DNA from: Panax quinquefolius
Lineage: Eukaryota > Streptophyta > Magnoliopsida > Apiales > Araliaceae
Assembly (NCBI GenBank): GCA_020205615.1
Contig: CM035173.1
Span: 52,270,169-52,334,168, forward strand
Length of the DNA stretch: 64,000 nucleotides
Reading direction: 5' to 3'
The position numbers and the translations under genes are program-made. Shown piece after piece: positions 22,434 through 33,310 of this stretch. Position 1 is the first letter of the stretch. The number at the start of each line of letters is the position of its first letter. The notes beneath the pieces were generated by a model that was given only the letters and a program-made list of their open reading frames with translations, was not told where the DNA came from and did no database searches.

Positions 22434-23145
22434 CTTGCTCGACTTAACACCAAAGGCGCTTGGCGAGATTCAACTTTAAGTTGTACTTTACGCAACTCGT
22501 TGAATGACTTCTTGAGATGGTCTAAATGGTCATCCTCCTTCTGGGATTTGACAATGATGTCATCCACATAGATCTCTATCTCTTTGTGCATTAAATCATG
22601 GAAAAGAGCCATCATAGCTCGCTGGTAGGTTACCCCGGCGTTGATGAGGCCGGATGACAACCGTCTGTAGCAAAAGGTTCCCCAAGGCGTGATGAAAGCA
22701 GTTTTCGCACGATCTTCCTCAGCGACCATAATTTGATGGTACCCGCAGCAATCAATCGAGCAAGGAGTACATGTCGATCGAAAGCAAGATTGTCAATAAG
22801 AATGTGGATAAATGGCACGGGAAAGCTATCTTTAAGGCAAGCTTTGTTCAAATCCCGATAATCCACGCAAACTCGCACTTTTCCCCCTGGTTTAGGCACG
22901 GGAACAATGTTGGATATCCACTTCGGATATGTAGACACCATGATGATGCCAGCTTGAAATTGTTTCATAATTTCTTCTTTAACTTTTAAACTCCACTTAG
23001 GTTTCAATCGCCTGAGCTTTTGCCTAACTGGTTTGAATCCTTCTTTAATGGGAAGGCGATGAAGAACAATGTCACTGGACAATCCCACCATGTCTTCATG
23101 AGACCATGCAAACACATCCTGGAATTGGGCTAACAGTGCAACCAT
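22418..23145 (-). pseudogene. Element C reverse transcriptase, fingers and palm
   Basis: Two frames. 22630-23145 has FQDVFAWSHEDMVGLSSDIV, PKWISNIVPVPKPGGKVRVC, VDYRDLNKACLKDSFPVPFI and then drifts out of frame. 22418-22729 resumes with EDRAKTAFITPWGTFCYRRL and YVDDIIVKSQKEDDH, so the catalytic YVDD (residues 54-57 of that frame) is intact. The loop expected to read FIDGFSGYNQI lies in the frameshifted interval near 22725-22770. The order and motif variants (AFITPWGTFCY) are those of Tat elements. Confidence 0.85.
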
Positions 23146-23883
23146 GTCATTCCATTGATTTGTGGTAAGGTCTGAACCAATTGGATTAGCTTAGGGTTGT
23201 CTAAGGTTCCGAGATTGAAAGGAGTGGTTTGATCAAGATTGGGTTTGGGTTTATCGGCAACCCATTCCTTAATCTCTTGAGGTGTCTCAATGTCCTCTTG
23301 GATATCCATCAAGTCTGAGTCTAACTTTGCATCAAAGTTACAGCCTAGTGGAGAGAAGGCACCTCATCAGCAAGTACATGCACATCTAAATTCAGAGTCC
23401 TAAAACAAAAATATGCTTTCACTTAATATATTCAACTGTTCGATCATACAAAAGTGTTAGCATGTACGTGATAAAATAACTGCAAGTGCTGTAAGGGAAA
23501 GCAAGCAATTAAAGTTATCTACAGGGCAGAGGGATTTTCTGCCCATTTTACCCTCATCGACCAATGTATGGAGTGTTACTCCAATTGTCGAGGGAAAAGT
23601 CCTGATGGACTGCAGTGATAGAAGGATCGTCAGTGTCCTCCTTTTCCCGAATGATAACCATGACATCTGGGCAATCATCATCTAGGGTGTATCTGTTGGT
23701 GTGTTCATCATGAACAATGACGCGAATGTCTGCCATCATCAAGGCAAGGTCATGTTTACGTTTCTGTTCCTTTTCTTCCGCTTCGGGATCAGGAATCAGC
23801 ACCTCTTTAGCTTTGATTGGCACTGGTTTCAGAAACAGCATAGCCATAACATGGGCTGGCACCTTTACTGGAGACTCCATCAA
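23130..23883 (-). pseudogene. Element C linker between G-patch and RT
   Basis: 23130-23312 reads EIKEWVADKPKPNLDQTTPF and NLGTLDNPKLIQL, a linker conserved in Tat elements just before RT. 23554-23883 (EAEEKEQKRKHDLALMMADI, then DDDCPDVMVIIREKEDTDDP) is acidic and low in motif content. 23313-23553 has no long frame. No enzymatic domain is seen. Confidence 0.6.
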
Positions 23884-23934
23884 CTCATGCGGTAAAGGTG
23901 TAGAAAATCACCGTGCGGCGGAAGTTTGAGGAAC

Positions 23935-24236
23935 CTACTTATGCTTATGAGGATTCTTGTGAGTGGAATTAGTAGAATAGCCTAGCCCGGCTGTCCCAAT
24001 TTGATTGGACATTTGGATAGGGTGCTTAATACCCTGTTGATCCTTACCAAGCCCTTGTCCAGGTTGATAACCCAATAACAACATTTCTTGAGTGGCTGAC
24101 ATAACCTCATCAGAAATCTTGGGTACGGGAAGTGGCGCTCCAATAGAATGGTATTGCGTGTTACTCACTTCTAGAGTATGGAAACTGGCCGGCTCAACTT
24201 CTGAATTGTGAAAGTAGTATGCACACAAGCCAATCA
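23935..24236 (-). pseudogene. Element C G-patch domain between protease and RT
   Basis: The frame reads MIGLCAYYFHNSEVE, then EMLLLGYQPGQGLGKDQQGI and KHPIQMSNQIGTAGLGYS. The GYxxGxGLGK..QGI..P pattern with later GLGY is a G-patch, an RNA-binding motif that in betaretroviruses follows the protease and is needed for efficient reverse transcription. Its place here, after protease (30098-30797) and before RT, is the same. Element E split protease from G-patch: the protease frame ending PIISFN joins this frame across 24237-30097. Confidence 0.75.
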
Positions 24237-26057
24237 TGTTTGATGATAAAGCATATACTTTGTAACAATCTTATTCATTTATTAATAAAAAGTATTAATT
24301 TATTAAAGGCTTTTAATTATCTACATGATGTTATTTTATAATATGTGATAAACTCATAGTTTTAAGCAATGCTTTTAGAATAATGATGATGATCATTCTA
24401 ATGAGATCTAAATTCTTAGAAAGCTTAAAACTAAAATAGCTCCCAATCATTGTATTACTAAATTGGGAATTAGTAAATCCAGATAGATTGGTACATATGT
24501 TGCTTGCTCATTAGATGAGGATGATTGATCTCATGATCATTTGTGTGGAGACACTAAAGCAAGTATGTAGGTGCTTATTAGAGAATAAGTTCACTGAACG
24601 TGGCTCGCTAAGGAATACCTAATGGAGTTTTACTTGCCTGTCAATAGGAATTCCTGTAGTGATAGTAGTACAAGTGATCCTTGGACTTGAGATCATCATC
24701 GTATCTTGTGTATGATGAGTTATACTTTGACTTATTCCTTAAGACCCTTAGAGTATATCAAAGGGTATGCTTGGGTATAATAAGTTGTACATGGAGATAA
24801 TGTATGATCAATAAAGAATCTACCACTTCTAGTAAAAGAAGAGAAATGTCCTATGTGATTCGATAAATGACAACCCAAAGAGTCCTTGGTTAAGGCGTAA
24901 TGAAATTAGAAAGGAGTTTCTAATTTGCATTATTTGAGTTGTGCATTTAAGGATCGAAATACATATAATTAAATAAAATAAGACTTGACAGTAATTCCAT
25001 GTCTTATCTTTAATTGGGACATTGTATGGTGGAAGGATTGAATTGTACGATAACTATTAACTCAAAGGTTCTTTTATGATTAATGTTGAAATCTATATTA
25101 TCTCGAAAGTCGTTAATCGCTAGGGAGGCTTATCCATATTGTAGAATAAATAGTATTTATTTAAATAAATTAATCGTTTAATTTATTTATTTAAATAAGA
25201 TTAGAATTGTTCTAATTGATTTATTTATAACCTAGGTTTAATATGGAGAGCCTAAAGGGTCACACCATAAAAGGAAGAATAATTATTTAAGAAGTTAATG
25301 GCATAATTGTAATAATATGTTAAGTATATTTAATTTAATCTATGATGATAAAATAAATTAAATAGCTTAATATTTATTATTTAATATTTTGAAAATATTA
25401 AATATAAATTAATAAGAGGAGTCTTATTATTATTATTACTATTATTATTATTTAATTCCTAAAGGAGTTTGGGAATTAATTAATAAAAGTACTCTCATAT
25501 ATTCCTAATAAGATTATGAGGTAAATTAATTAAAAGATTTTAATTAATTATTCCTAATAAGATTAGGAGCCTAATTAATTAAAATAAAACTCAACTCCTT
25601 AATTGTTAAGGAGGGTTGCCTACATCTATAAATAAGAGGAGTCTTATTATGGGTGAGGTGGTTGTTGACTAATTCCAATTGTTGGAGAGTAAGCTCCTTT
25701 TCTATGAGAGATAGAAAAACTAGGGTTTTGCCAAACACCCATCTTCTTGAATCTTTATTCTTCCTTGGTGGATCACCTCTAGAGGCCAAACACTTGGGTG
25801 GCTAACGTTGATCAAATGAAGGAACCAAACCCGGTGGATTCAAGTTGAACGCGAAAAGGATTGGAGGTGAACTCGTACCTGAGGAAGCTCGAATCCTTAA
25901 GGGTATGATTCTTGTTCATTATCTTTTCGTTTAATTAATAATTGTGCATAAAGGGTGATCCGGGTATATGGTTTGTAAAATTTTAAATTCTGATTTTTAC
26001 ACGTGTCCGCTTATTTTGTGCAATTTGATTGCATTCATGAATATTACAAACTTAACA
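24237..26057 (+). repeat. Element E 5' LTR
   Basis: Begins TGTTTGATGATAAAGC and ends TTACAAACTTAACA. Its last 176 bp (25882-26057) match 29922-30097. It includes AT-rich stretches at 25140-25600 and a probable promoter near CTATAAATAAGAGGAG at 25627. The small open frame 25571-25789 on the minus strand is not a gene. Confidence 0.8.
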
Positions 26058-26058
26058 G

Positions 26059-26071
26059 TGGCATCAGAGCC
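26059..26071 (+). promoter_or_regulatory. Element E primer binding site
   Basis: TGGCATCAGAGCC, one base after the LTR end. A one-base variant of the plant initiator-Met PBS TGGTATCAGAGC used by most copia elements. Confidence 0.85.
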
Positions 26072-27602
26072 AAACCTTTATGCAAATTATTAATTATTTT
26101 AATTTGATATATATATTGATATGTGTTTAGAATAATTTAGTTGGGCATAATTTTATTATATAAATTTTTTTAAAAAAAATGCGAAAATATTTTTTTTTTC
26201 GCTACTGATTCGCTGATTCTTACTTCACACGATAATAATCGTGAGTCACGTGAATTATGAAATGATTCCGTGTATCATATATATTCTACATATCCTGTTT
26301 AGCCGGTTCTTAAAACAAAATGGTAATGTAATCATTCTCCTGGCATGATAGTTTTCACGGAATCCTGTTGCTTCATTTACCATATATATATAAACATATA
26401 AGTGGATGGGATTTTTTTTAAAAGGTTACTAATATGCTTCAGGAAGCATTCACGTGGTTCAACTTTTTAAGGGAGTATTACTTACAGGAACATGATTCAC
26501 GTGGGTTGTATAATTTTGATAATATTATATATATATATATATAATATAATATTCTTAATAATTTTATAATTAAAATAAAAAAAGTTTATTTTAATTTTAA
26601 AATTGGATTTCATGCTAACTAATTAGATTTGGAATTGGATTCCATGGTAACTAATAGGAGTTGAAATTGGATTACATGTTTCCTTAAATAAAGGAGTTTA
26701 TTTAGATATGAAATAAGATTTCATGTTATTCAAAATAAAAGAGTTTATTTGTGAATAGGAAAGAAAATCGTATTTCCTTAAATAAAGGAGTTTATTTAGA
26801 TATGGAATAAGATTTCATATTATTCAAAATAAAGAAGTTTATTTGTGAATAGGAAAGAGAATCCGTGTTTCCTTTAAATAAAAGAGTTTTATTTTTTTAC
26901 TTGGAATTGGATTCCATAATTAATTAAAATAGAGGAGTTTATTTTGATTAAAGATTTTGATTAAAATAAAATAGTTTATTTTATTAAAATTGGATAAATT
27001 AAAATAAAAGAGTTTATTTTGATTTAAATTTGGATTAAAATAAAGGGTTTATTTTGATTCAAAATTAGATTTTATACTAACTAAGCCCATTAAATAATAT
27101 CAATATATATATTGAATGTTTATTAGTCATGAGATGAATGTTATTTATTGATGCATATGTAAATGTGTATGATAATAAATGAGATTGATTATGGACTATT
27201 GACCAATGTGATTGGATTTTATTTTAGTTGGATGCATGAATGTATTGGTTTTATTAAATGGGGTCTCACAGACTCGCCTTCTCTATTTTTCTTAATGTAA
27301 ATTCTAACTCCCTCCTATGTACTTCCCCTTGACTGCTGATCAAGGTTTCTATTTATTTTAAATAGTTTTGTAATAGGAATAGTTAGAATTATTTTGAAGA
27401 ATTAGAGATTAAGGAGCAAGGAGCGCTTGAAAACCCGTTTATAATGGAGCTCGGGTTTAAATGTAATAATTATATTTAAATATTAATTATTGCACCCCTA
27501 GGTTTGACCTTTTAGTTCACTTTGTGGCTCTAGTGAACCAAACTAGAATAAAAGTTCATAATCAATCCGTGTAGAATATAGTATTCTATATGTGCAAGCT
27601 TA

Positions 27603-27652
<50 letters not shown>

Positions 27653-28483
27653 ATGCTTCGCATGTTAATTAATATGATGCGTATTTTATATATATATATA
27701 TGTATGCACGCTAAACAAGATGAGACAAATTAATAACAAACCCCTCAAATTTTTTATATTAAGTCCTAAGCGTTCAAAGATATTTAGAATATCGAACGTC
27801 GCCTTCTAGCATGATAAAATTAATAGAGTATTAAATATTTAATATGAGTTTGTTGTGTCACCACAAGACAAGTATTAAGTATTTAAGATGTTAATTTATC
27901 ACATTTGATGCTTATAAAGAAAATTGAACAATATTATTTTGTCGTGTCACCACAAGGACAATATTTTTTTTTTTGAATATATGGAGTGCTAGGTTGGACT
28001 TAACTTGGATAATTTTGATTCGGATGTGCCACCACTTGATCAAAATAATATAAGAGGCAAAATACAAGGAGTTGCATAGTTGATGTAATTGACAAGAGTT
28101 GTCTACCTATTTATTTATATACAGTTTGTTGTGTCACCACAAGGCTATATACATTTGAAATGGGATCCTTATTCTCACTAGCAAATCTTTAATTAGATTT
28201 TGCTAAACTATATAAGTGAGGGTAATATAGTTTGAAGAAAATAGTGGGAGATACCAATTTAAAACAAGACCTAATTTATTTTGGTAATTAATAAAAGAAT
28301 GTATGCTAAAATGTTATTAATTACAAATTCATTTACAGAATTTTATAATGTCTAAATTACTATCACTGCGAAACATATTAGATGTTAATTAACCGAACTG
28401 AATTACTTGGATTGGTTAAGGAATTTGAGAATAGTTCTCATGACTGAAAAGCTATCTTATGTCCTTAATATGTCTTTCCTACA
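26072..28483 (+). repeat. Element E leader with short tandem repeats and (TA)n
   Basis: No gene. 26690-27080 holds imperfect 20-60 bp repeats built on AAATAAAGGAGTTTATTT, alternating with GGAATTGGATTCCAT-like palindromes. 27604-27650 is a (TA)n tract. 27850-28160 repeats GTTGTGTCACCACAAG four times. This length is unusual for a copia leader and reflects repeat growth or inserted sequence. Confidence 0.7.
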
Positions 28484-29150
28484 ATGGTTGCAGACAATGC
28501 CTCTAAGGAAGAGATTGCTACTTTTAGAAAGTGGCAAGATGATGCACAGTTGGCTCAATGCATCATGCTCGCATCTATGAGTAACGAGCTTCAACACAAG
28601 ATGAAACTATAGATGCTCCTACTATATTCATGCACATCAAGTAGTTGATGGTGAGGAAAGTAGGACTGATAGATATCAGATATCTAAGGAGCTCTTCCGA
28701 TCTAGAATGACCAATGACACTACAGTACAGATAAAAGTCCTAAACATTATCAATTTGATTGATCAATTAGGACAACAGGTTTTTTCATGGATGGAGAGTT
28801 AAGCCAAGATTTGATCTTGCACTCACTCCCGGACTCCTTTCACAATTGTTGTGAATTTTTCATATGAACAAGCTAGATATCAGCCTCACTGATTTGCTTA
28901 ACATGTTGAAAAATGTTGAGAATCACTTTCCAACCAAGAAAGACCAAGTCTTACTCGTAGGGGCCAAAGGATCTTCTGAAAAGAAGAACGATTCAAAAAA
29001 GGTAAATAGAAAGGCAAAAATAAGGATAATAAGGACAAAACTGATACGGATAGCAAAGGAGTTTACTTCCACTGCAATAAGCCAGGACACTGGAAAAGAA
29101 ACTGCGAGAAGCATCTTGCAGAGGCTAACCAAAGAAACTTAGTGAAGTTT
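28484..29150 (+). pseudogene. Element E gag (copia type) with damaged zinc knuckle
   Basis: ATG at 28484 gives MVADNASKEEIATFRKWQDD, then IMLASMSNELQHKMK, and stops at 28612. Further pieces appear in other frames: DLILHSLPDSF-like sequence near 28810; 28864-29142 with LLNMLKNVENHFPTKKDQVL; and VYFHCNKPGHWKRNC near 29050-29095. The last is the CCHC knuckle, but the first Cys is Tyr. At least three frameshifts or stops and a central deletion are visible. Confidence 0.75.
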
Positions 29151-29194
29151 CAGTTACAAATATAATTTTGATCATAATTTAAAATAAATTTTTC

Positions 29195-29925
29195 TTTAAG
29201 TCAAGTTTCTACTTGGGTATTGGATACCGACTTTGGTTATCATAAATATAGATTTATGAAAGGACCAAGCAGAAGTAGAAAGCTAAACAAATATAAGTAA
29301 TCCTATGTGTGGGAAATGAAGCAAAGGTTGCCACATTAGCCATAGAAACTTATAGTTTAACAATGCCTACGGGCAAATCTATTAAGTCAATAAGTTGTTA
29401 TTGTATTCTAGTTCTTGTTAGAAACATTATTTCCATTTTTGTTGTTGGACAATGAAATCTTTGGTATTATATTTAAGAACAATTGTTATTCTATTTATAA
29501 TAATAATGTTTTGTATAGAACTGGAATATTACTTAATGGATTTTGTATACTTGACTTACGTGAAAATAATTTTACAAATTGAACAAACTAGTATAAGAAA
29601 AGGAGATGATCATTTAAAGAGTTAAATGTGTGTATTTGCTGAAATACAAGTGTGAATTATTTGAAAAGTCCAAAGAATTCAAAAGTGAAACAAATTGACA
29701 AAGTATTAAGATTCTTTGATTAGATCAAGGAATAAATACTTGTGCAATAAGTTTCTAGATCATCTCAAATGGTTTTCTCATAATGGACGCCTCCTGATAC
29801 GCAATAATTGATTGATGTATCTGAAAGGAAAAATCGTACCTTATTGGACATGGTACAGTCCATAATTATTTTACCGACATTCCAGTATCCTTAAAGTACT
29901 TAGTGTATGGAAAATACACTAAGGA
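29195..29925 (+). pseudogene. Element E protease and integrase remnants
   Basis: STWVLDTDFGYH near 29205 corresponds to the copia protease SWVLDTGCGSH, with the catalytic-loop Gly changed. RSRKLN, NNCYSIYNNNVLYRTG and LNGFCILDL follow as in copia pol. From about 29690, KSIKILRSD-like and SNGFLIMDAS segments resemble integrase-core text. Reading breaks every few dozen bases. The sequence passes directly into LTR at 29922, so RT and RNase H are gone. Confidence 0.65.
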
Positions 29926-30097
29926 AGCTCGAATCTTCAAGGGTATGATTCTTGTTCATTATCTTTTCGTTTAATTAATAATTGTGTATAAAGGGTGATC
30001 CGGGTATATGGTTTGTAAAATTTTGAACTCTGATTTTTACACGTTTCCGCTTATTTTGTGCAATTTGATTGCGTTCATGAATATTACAAACCTAACA
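29922..30097 (+). repeat. Element E 3' LTR, terminal 176 bp only
   Basis: AGGAAGCTCGAATC... to CCTAACA, matching 25882-26057 over its full 176 bp with a handful of substitutions. The shared AGGAAGC at the deletion point suggests a short-homology deletion. Confidence 0.85.
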
Positions 30098-30797
30098 AAT
30101 TGAAGCTGATAATTGGTAGAATTCCTGATCTAGGACATTCTGGCTCAGCATTGACAGTGACTAGACTGCTGTTGATGATGTATTTGAGTTGTTGATGTAA
30201 GGTGGAGGGAACAGCTCCAGCCATGTGTATCCATGGTCTCCCCAATAGCAGGTTGTATCCTAAATCTATCTTGAGGACGTGGAAGGATACGTTGAATGTA
30301 TTAGGACCAATCTTAATTGGCAATTCAATTTTTCCAATGGAATTTCGCCGAGATCCATCAAAAGCTCGGATGATCGTATGGCTAGTTTGGATTCGATTGA
30401 GATTGATATTCATCTTCACCAAGGTGGCATAAGGACAGATATTCAGAGATGAACCTCCATCTATCAATACTCCAGCTAGTATGTACCCGGAAGACAACAC
30501 TGCGATGTTCAGTGGTTTACAATGACCGGTTCCTTCGGAAGGTATGTCGTCATCAGTGAAGGATATCACATTGCTGTTGAAAATGTGATCAACCAAATGT
30601 TGAAATTTTTCTACATTCACTGATTTTGGCAGGTAGGCTTCTTCCAAAACCTTTAGCAAGATCTTCCGATGCTCCTCGGAAGAGAAAACCAGGTCCAAAA
30701 TTAAAATCTGGTGTGGAGCTTCTCGCAAGCTTAAAACCACTTTGGCTTCGTTATGGCCCATAGTACGGAGGAATTTTTCAATCTTCTCCATGGGCAA
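30098..30797 (-). pseudogene. Element C aspartic protease
   Basis: 237 codons in the open frame, the first ~233 from C. The catalytic motif is LIDGGSSLNICP (Asp113-Gly-Gly-Ser). Upstream, SLREAPHQILILDLVFSSEE and VSFTDDD-like NVISFTDDDIP; downstream, NTFNVSFHVLKIDLGYNLLL and GRPWIHMAGAVPSTLHQQ. This whole set is typical of Tat/Ogre protease. The triad DGGS is the common Tat variant of DTGS, so activity is not excluded on that ground. The frame is continuous up to the E insertion site, so this is one of the better preserved C domains. It would release mature Gag and Pol proteins. Confidence 0.85.
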
Positions 30798-30944
30798 CTT
30801 CCCCTTTGCTTAGCAAGTAGGCTTGATAACCCGTTGAGGAAGGTACAGTGGATTTTCTTTTGACACTGTAGCAGTAGTATGAGACGTGGATCCTTCAGCT
30901 TCTCCATAATTCCATGGAACTTTGTGTAAGCTGACAACAGGATG
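30798..30944 (-). pseudogene. Element C gag-protease linker
   Basis: Partly open in another frame (30731-30937, NSMVEKLKDPRL-type reading and its shifts). A stop and indel lie between the second Gag repeat and protease. No domain recognised. Confidence 0.4.
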
Positions 30945-31583
30945 TTATAGTCTGCAAGGTAAAGGAATTGGCTCTGGTGCGGCCACTTTCAAAGGATTGT
31001 CAGCTCCTTTGAGATGAATTGGTTGTATGGGAAATACTTTGATGCGCCTCATCATCCACTTCGGATATAAGCTGCCATCGATCCTTCCATTGGGTAGGCA
31101 TGCATTCCCACCCTTAAGTTGCACAGTGTAATCATCCGCTATTTGCAGGACACTACTATCAATAAGATTCTGAATGAGATGGCGGAGTGCCCAACATTCT
31201 TCTGTGTTGTGACCGCGAGAATGTGAATGATATTGACACATTTCATCATGTTTGAACCGCCCTGAGCGGGGATTGATTGGAGGTAAAAGGAATGTGATTC
31301 TTCCTTTGTTGATCAACATTTGAAGTATCTCCTCCATAGATTGGCCCAAATAAGTGAATTCCCTTTTATTGGTGAAATCTCGACGGGCTTTAGCACTTGC
31401 TCACTTTGCAACCTTATCCTCCATAGCTTCGCTTTCTGAAGGTGTTGATGAAGCATTCATAACAAATGGAAGGAGATAGGCGTGCTCCTGTTTGATTAAT
31501 TGGCGTGTGACTTGATGATGGTGAGTCACCAGTTCTGCCAATTGCTCAATTTGTTTGCAAAGAGCTTTCATTTTTCGTTCCAT
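30945..31583 (-). pseudogene. Element C gag, second copy of the CxYHxxxxGHxTExxWAL domain
   Basis: 31401-31583 gives a helical stretch (KMKALCKQIEQLAELVTHHH). After a stop, 30945-31349 gives MGQSMEEILQMLINKGRITF, MCQYHSHSRGHNTEECWALR and HLIQNLIDSSVL. This repeats, at about 75 residues, the domain at 31765-32005. It contains a C..H..GH..C knuckle-like set (Cys, His, His, Cys all present here). The following NGRIDGSLYPKWMMRRIKVF has no known motif. Duplicated Gag C-terminal domain; see findings. Confidence 0.75.
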
Positions 31584-32503
31584 GGTAAACTGGAACTTTG
31601 TATAATCCCATTTGTCAACACCGTCTTTGATGGGTTGGGATGATTCACCAGTAGAATTGGAACCATGTCCAGTGCTTCAACTGATCATGTTGACCTCTTC
31701 TTCTTTGTGTTGAGGAAGGGGTTGTCTTGAACGTGAGGTTGATCGGGTTGAGTGACCACGATCTCACCATTGTCTATTAGATCTTGAATCTTATGCTTCA
31801 AGACCCAAAAATCTTGAGTATCATGTCCGGGTGCCCCGACATGGTAAGCACACTTCCGAGTAGCATTAAAACCCTTCCCATTAGGGTTGGCTGGTGGAAG
31901 AAGATGTGTAATTTTCCTCTAAGCATTCAGAAGAGCAAGAATATTCTCGAGCGAGTCCCCTAAGGGAGTGAACGTTCGAGGCCGCTTCACTTCTCCACTT
32001 TTAGGTAATGGAGGGTTTGAAGATTGTGCTGGAAAAGGGGAGTAGTTTCTCCTCTGCATAGGCATGCTTGGATTGCCTTTTTGTCCTTGTAGTATCAAGG
32101 AAACATCCTCATCTTTCTTTTTATGGACCCTCCGGGGGTTGTTTCCATAAGATCCGGACTGGATGTGCTCAGCAATAGCTTTAAGAGTAGCTAGGTCTTG
32201 AATCTTAGCGGACTTCAATCCCATTTCAGCCATCTCGCCGTATTTGATCATTTCAGAAAATGGTTTGCCAATACCAGCTAGAACTCTTTCATAGAAAGGA
32301 GCATGTTGTATATCTATGAAAGTCATGACCATTTCTAATTCTGTCATAGAAGGAATAACTTGAGCAGCAAGGCGCCTCCACCTTTGAGCATATTCTCTGA
32401 ATGACTCATTAGACTATTTCTTGACTTTGGTAATTTGGTACCGGTCAGGAGCCATCTGAGATTGAAAACTGTATTGAGTGAGGAAGGCGTGGGCCAACTC
32501 TTG
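31584..32503 (-). pseudogene. Element C gag, central part and first knuckle-like domain
   Basis: 31919-32347 reads IDIQHAPFYERVLAGIGKPF, KYGEMAEMGLKSAKIQDLA, then RPRTFTPLGDSLENILALLN and a stop. Downstream in the same frame is KCAYHVGAPGHDTQDFWVLK and HKIQDLIDNGEI, where the last Cys of the knuckle is Phe. Upstream, 32348-32503 reads FLTQYSFQSQMAPDRYQI and SFREYAQRWRRLAAQV across two stops. This is the Tat Gag capsid end and nucleocapsid. Confidence 0.75.
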
Positions 32504-33062
32504 CTAACTATGGATCTTAGAGTTTTCTAATTTGGTATACCATGAACGGGCTTCTCCATTCGGACTTTTCTGAAACAGTTGTATTCTGAGCTTTTCATTC
32601 TCAGCATAAGATCCGAGTTCTCCAATGAACACTTTTAAATGTGTATAAGGATCCCCTAATCCGTCATACTTTTCAAAATCAGGGGCTTTAAATTTCTCCG
32701 GATAATGAACACCAGGGAATATGCAAAGGTCTGTATATGAAACACTGCCATGAGTTCCAATCCCTTTGAGAACACAAATGGTTTCCTCCATTTGAAGGAC
32801 TTTCTTCTTGATATCACCGTTGTCTGGATCTCCTTGGAGATGGGTGCCTTCAGTGTCTTTGTTGGTTGTATCCAACTGATGTTCTGAAATTGTTTTTTCC
32901 AGACCTTGAACTCCTTGTGTGAAGGGTTCTGTATGTGTAGGTATCTTCGTACCCTGAGTAGACTGGTGTAATTCTTTTAGTAGAACAACCAAGTCTGTGA
33001 TTTTTTTACTCAATCCGTCAAATTCTTCTCGAGAAGCGAGATTAGGCGTTCGAAGTAGACAT
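32504..33062 (-). pseudogene. Element C gag, N-terminal part
   Basis: 169 codons from 33013: LSKKITDLVVLLKELHQST (helical), QMEETICVLKGIG, FPGVHYPEKFKAPDFEKYDG, LGDPYTHLKVFIGELGSYAE and SPNGEARSWYTKLEN. The KF..PDF.KYDG..DP..HL motif is the start of the Tat/Ogre capsid. The natural start is probably MSTSNA at 33062, separated by a frameshift at about 33042. It ends with a TGG-to-TAG type stop after KIHS. Confidence 0.8.
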
Positions 33063-33310
33063 GATCGTGTCAGAAGCTTGTGGCCTTTTTGGATTTTGAG
33101 CGGGTAACAGACCCAATTGCTTCCCTACAAAATACTTACGTAGTTTAGTCTTAGGGTAATGTAAATGTTTATCATAACATGTCCGTTTTAGGAATTTGTC
33201 CTGCAAAATCGGTTTGTTAATTGATAACATGTCATGCACAGATATTTTTCATATTTTCCATTGCATATGGATGAACATGGAATAAAATTACAAGTAAATG
33301 CTTTTACAAG
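33063..33310 (-). other. Element C leader, part near gag
   Basis: Holds a 65-codon open frame (33042-33239, MHDMLSINKPILQDKFLKRT) ending in the probable gag start MSTSNA. It may be an in-frame N-terminal extension of Gag. No known domain. Interrupted at 33311 by solo LTR F. Confidence 0.4.

Larger units (their letters stand above)
24237..30097 (+). mobile_element. Element E: Ty1/copia retrotransposon, internally deleted, inserted in C
   Basis: A complete 5' LTR of 1821 bp, a 13-base iMet-type PBS (TGGCATCAGAGCC), a long AT-rich leader, a decayed gag, protease and part of integrase, then only the last 176 bp of the 3' LTR. RT, RNase H and most of the 3' LTR are deleted. The C reading frame is restored if E is removed. 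Flanks aatca and aattg do not form a perfect duplication. The lineage appears close to Angela/Bianca-like copia by Gag wording, but I am not sure. Confidence 0.85.

Noticed and set aside
24232..30102. A target duplication for element E (aatca/aattg)
   Set aside because: Only three of five bases match; the restored C frame suggests little or no visible duplication remains.
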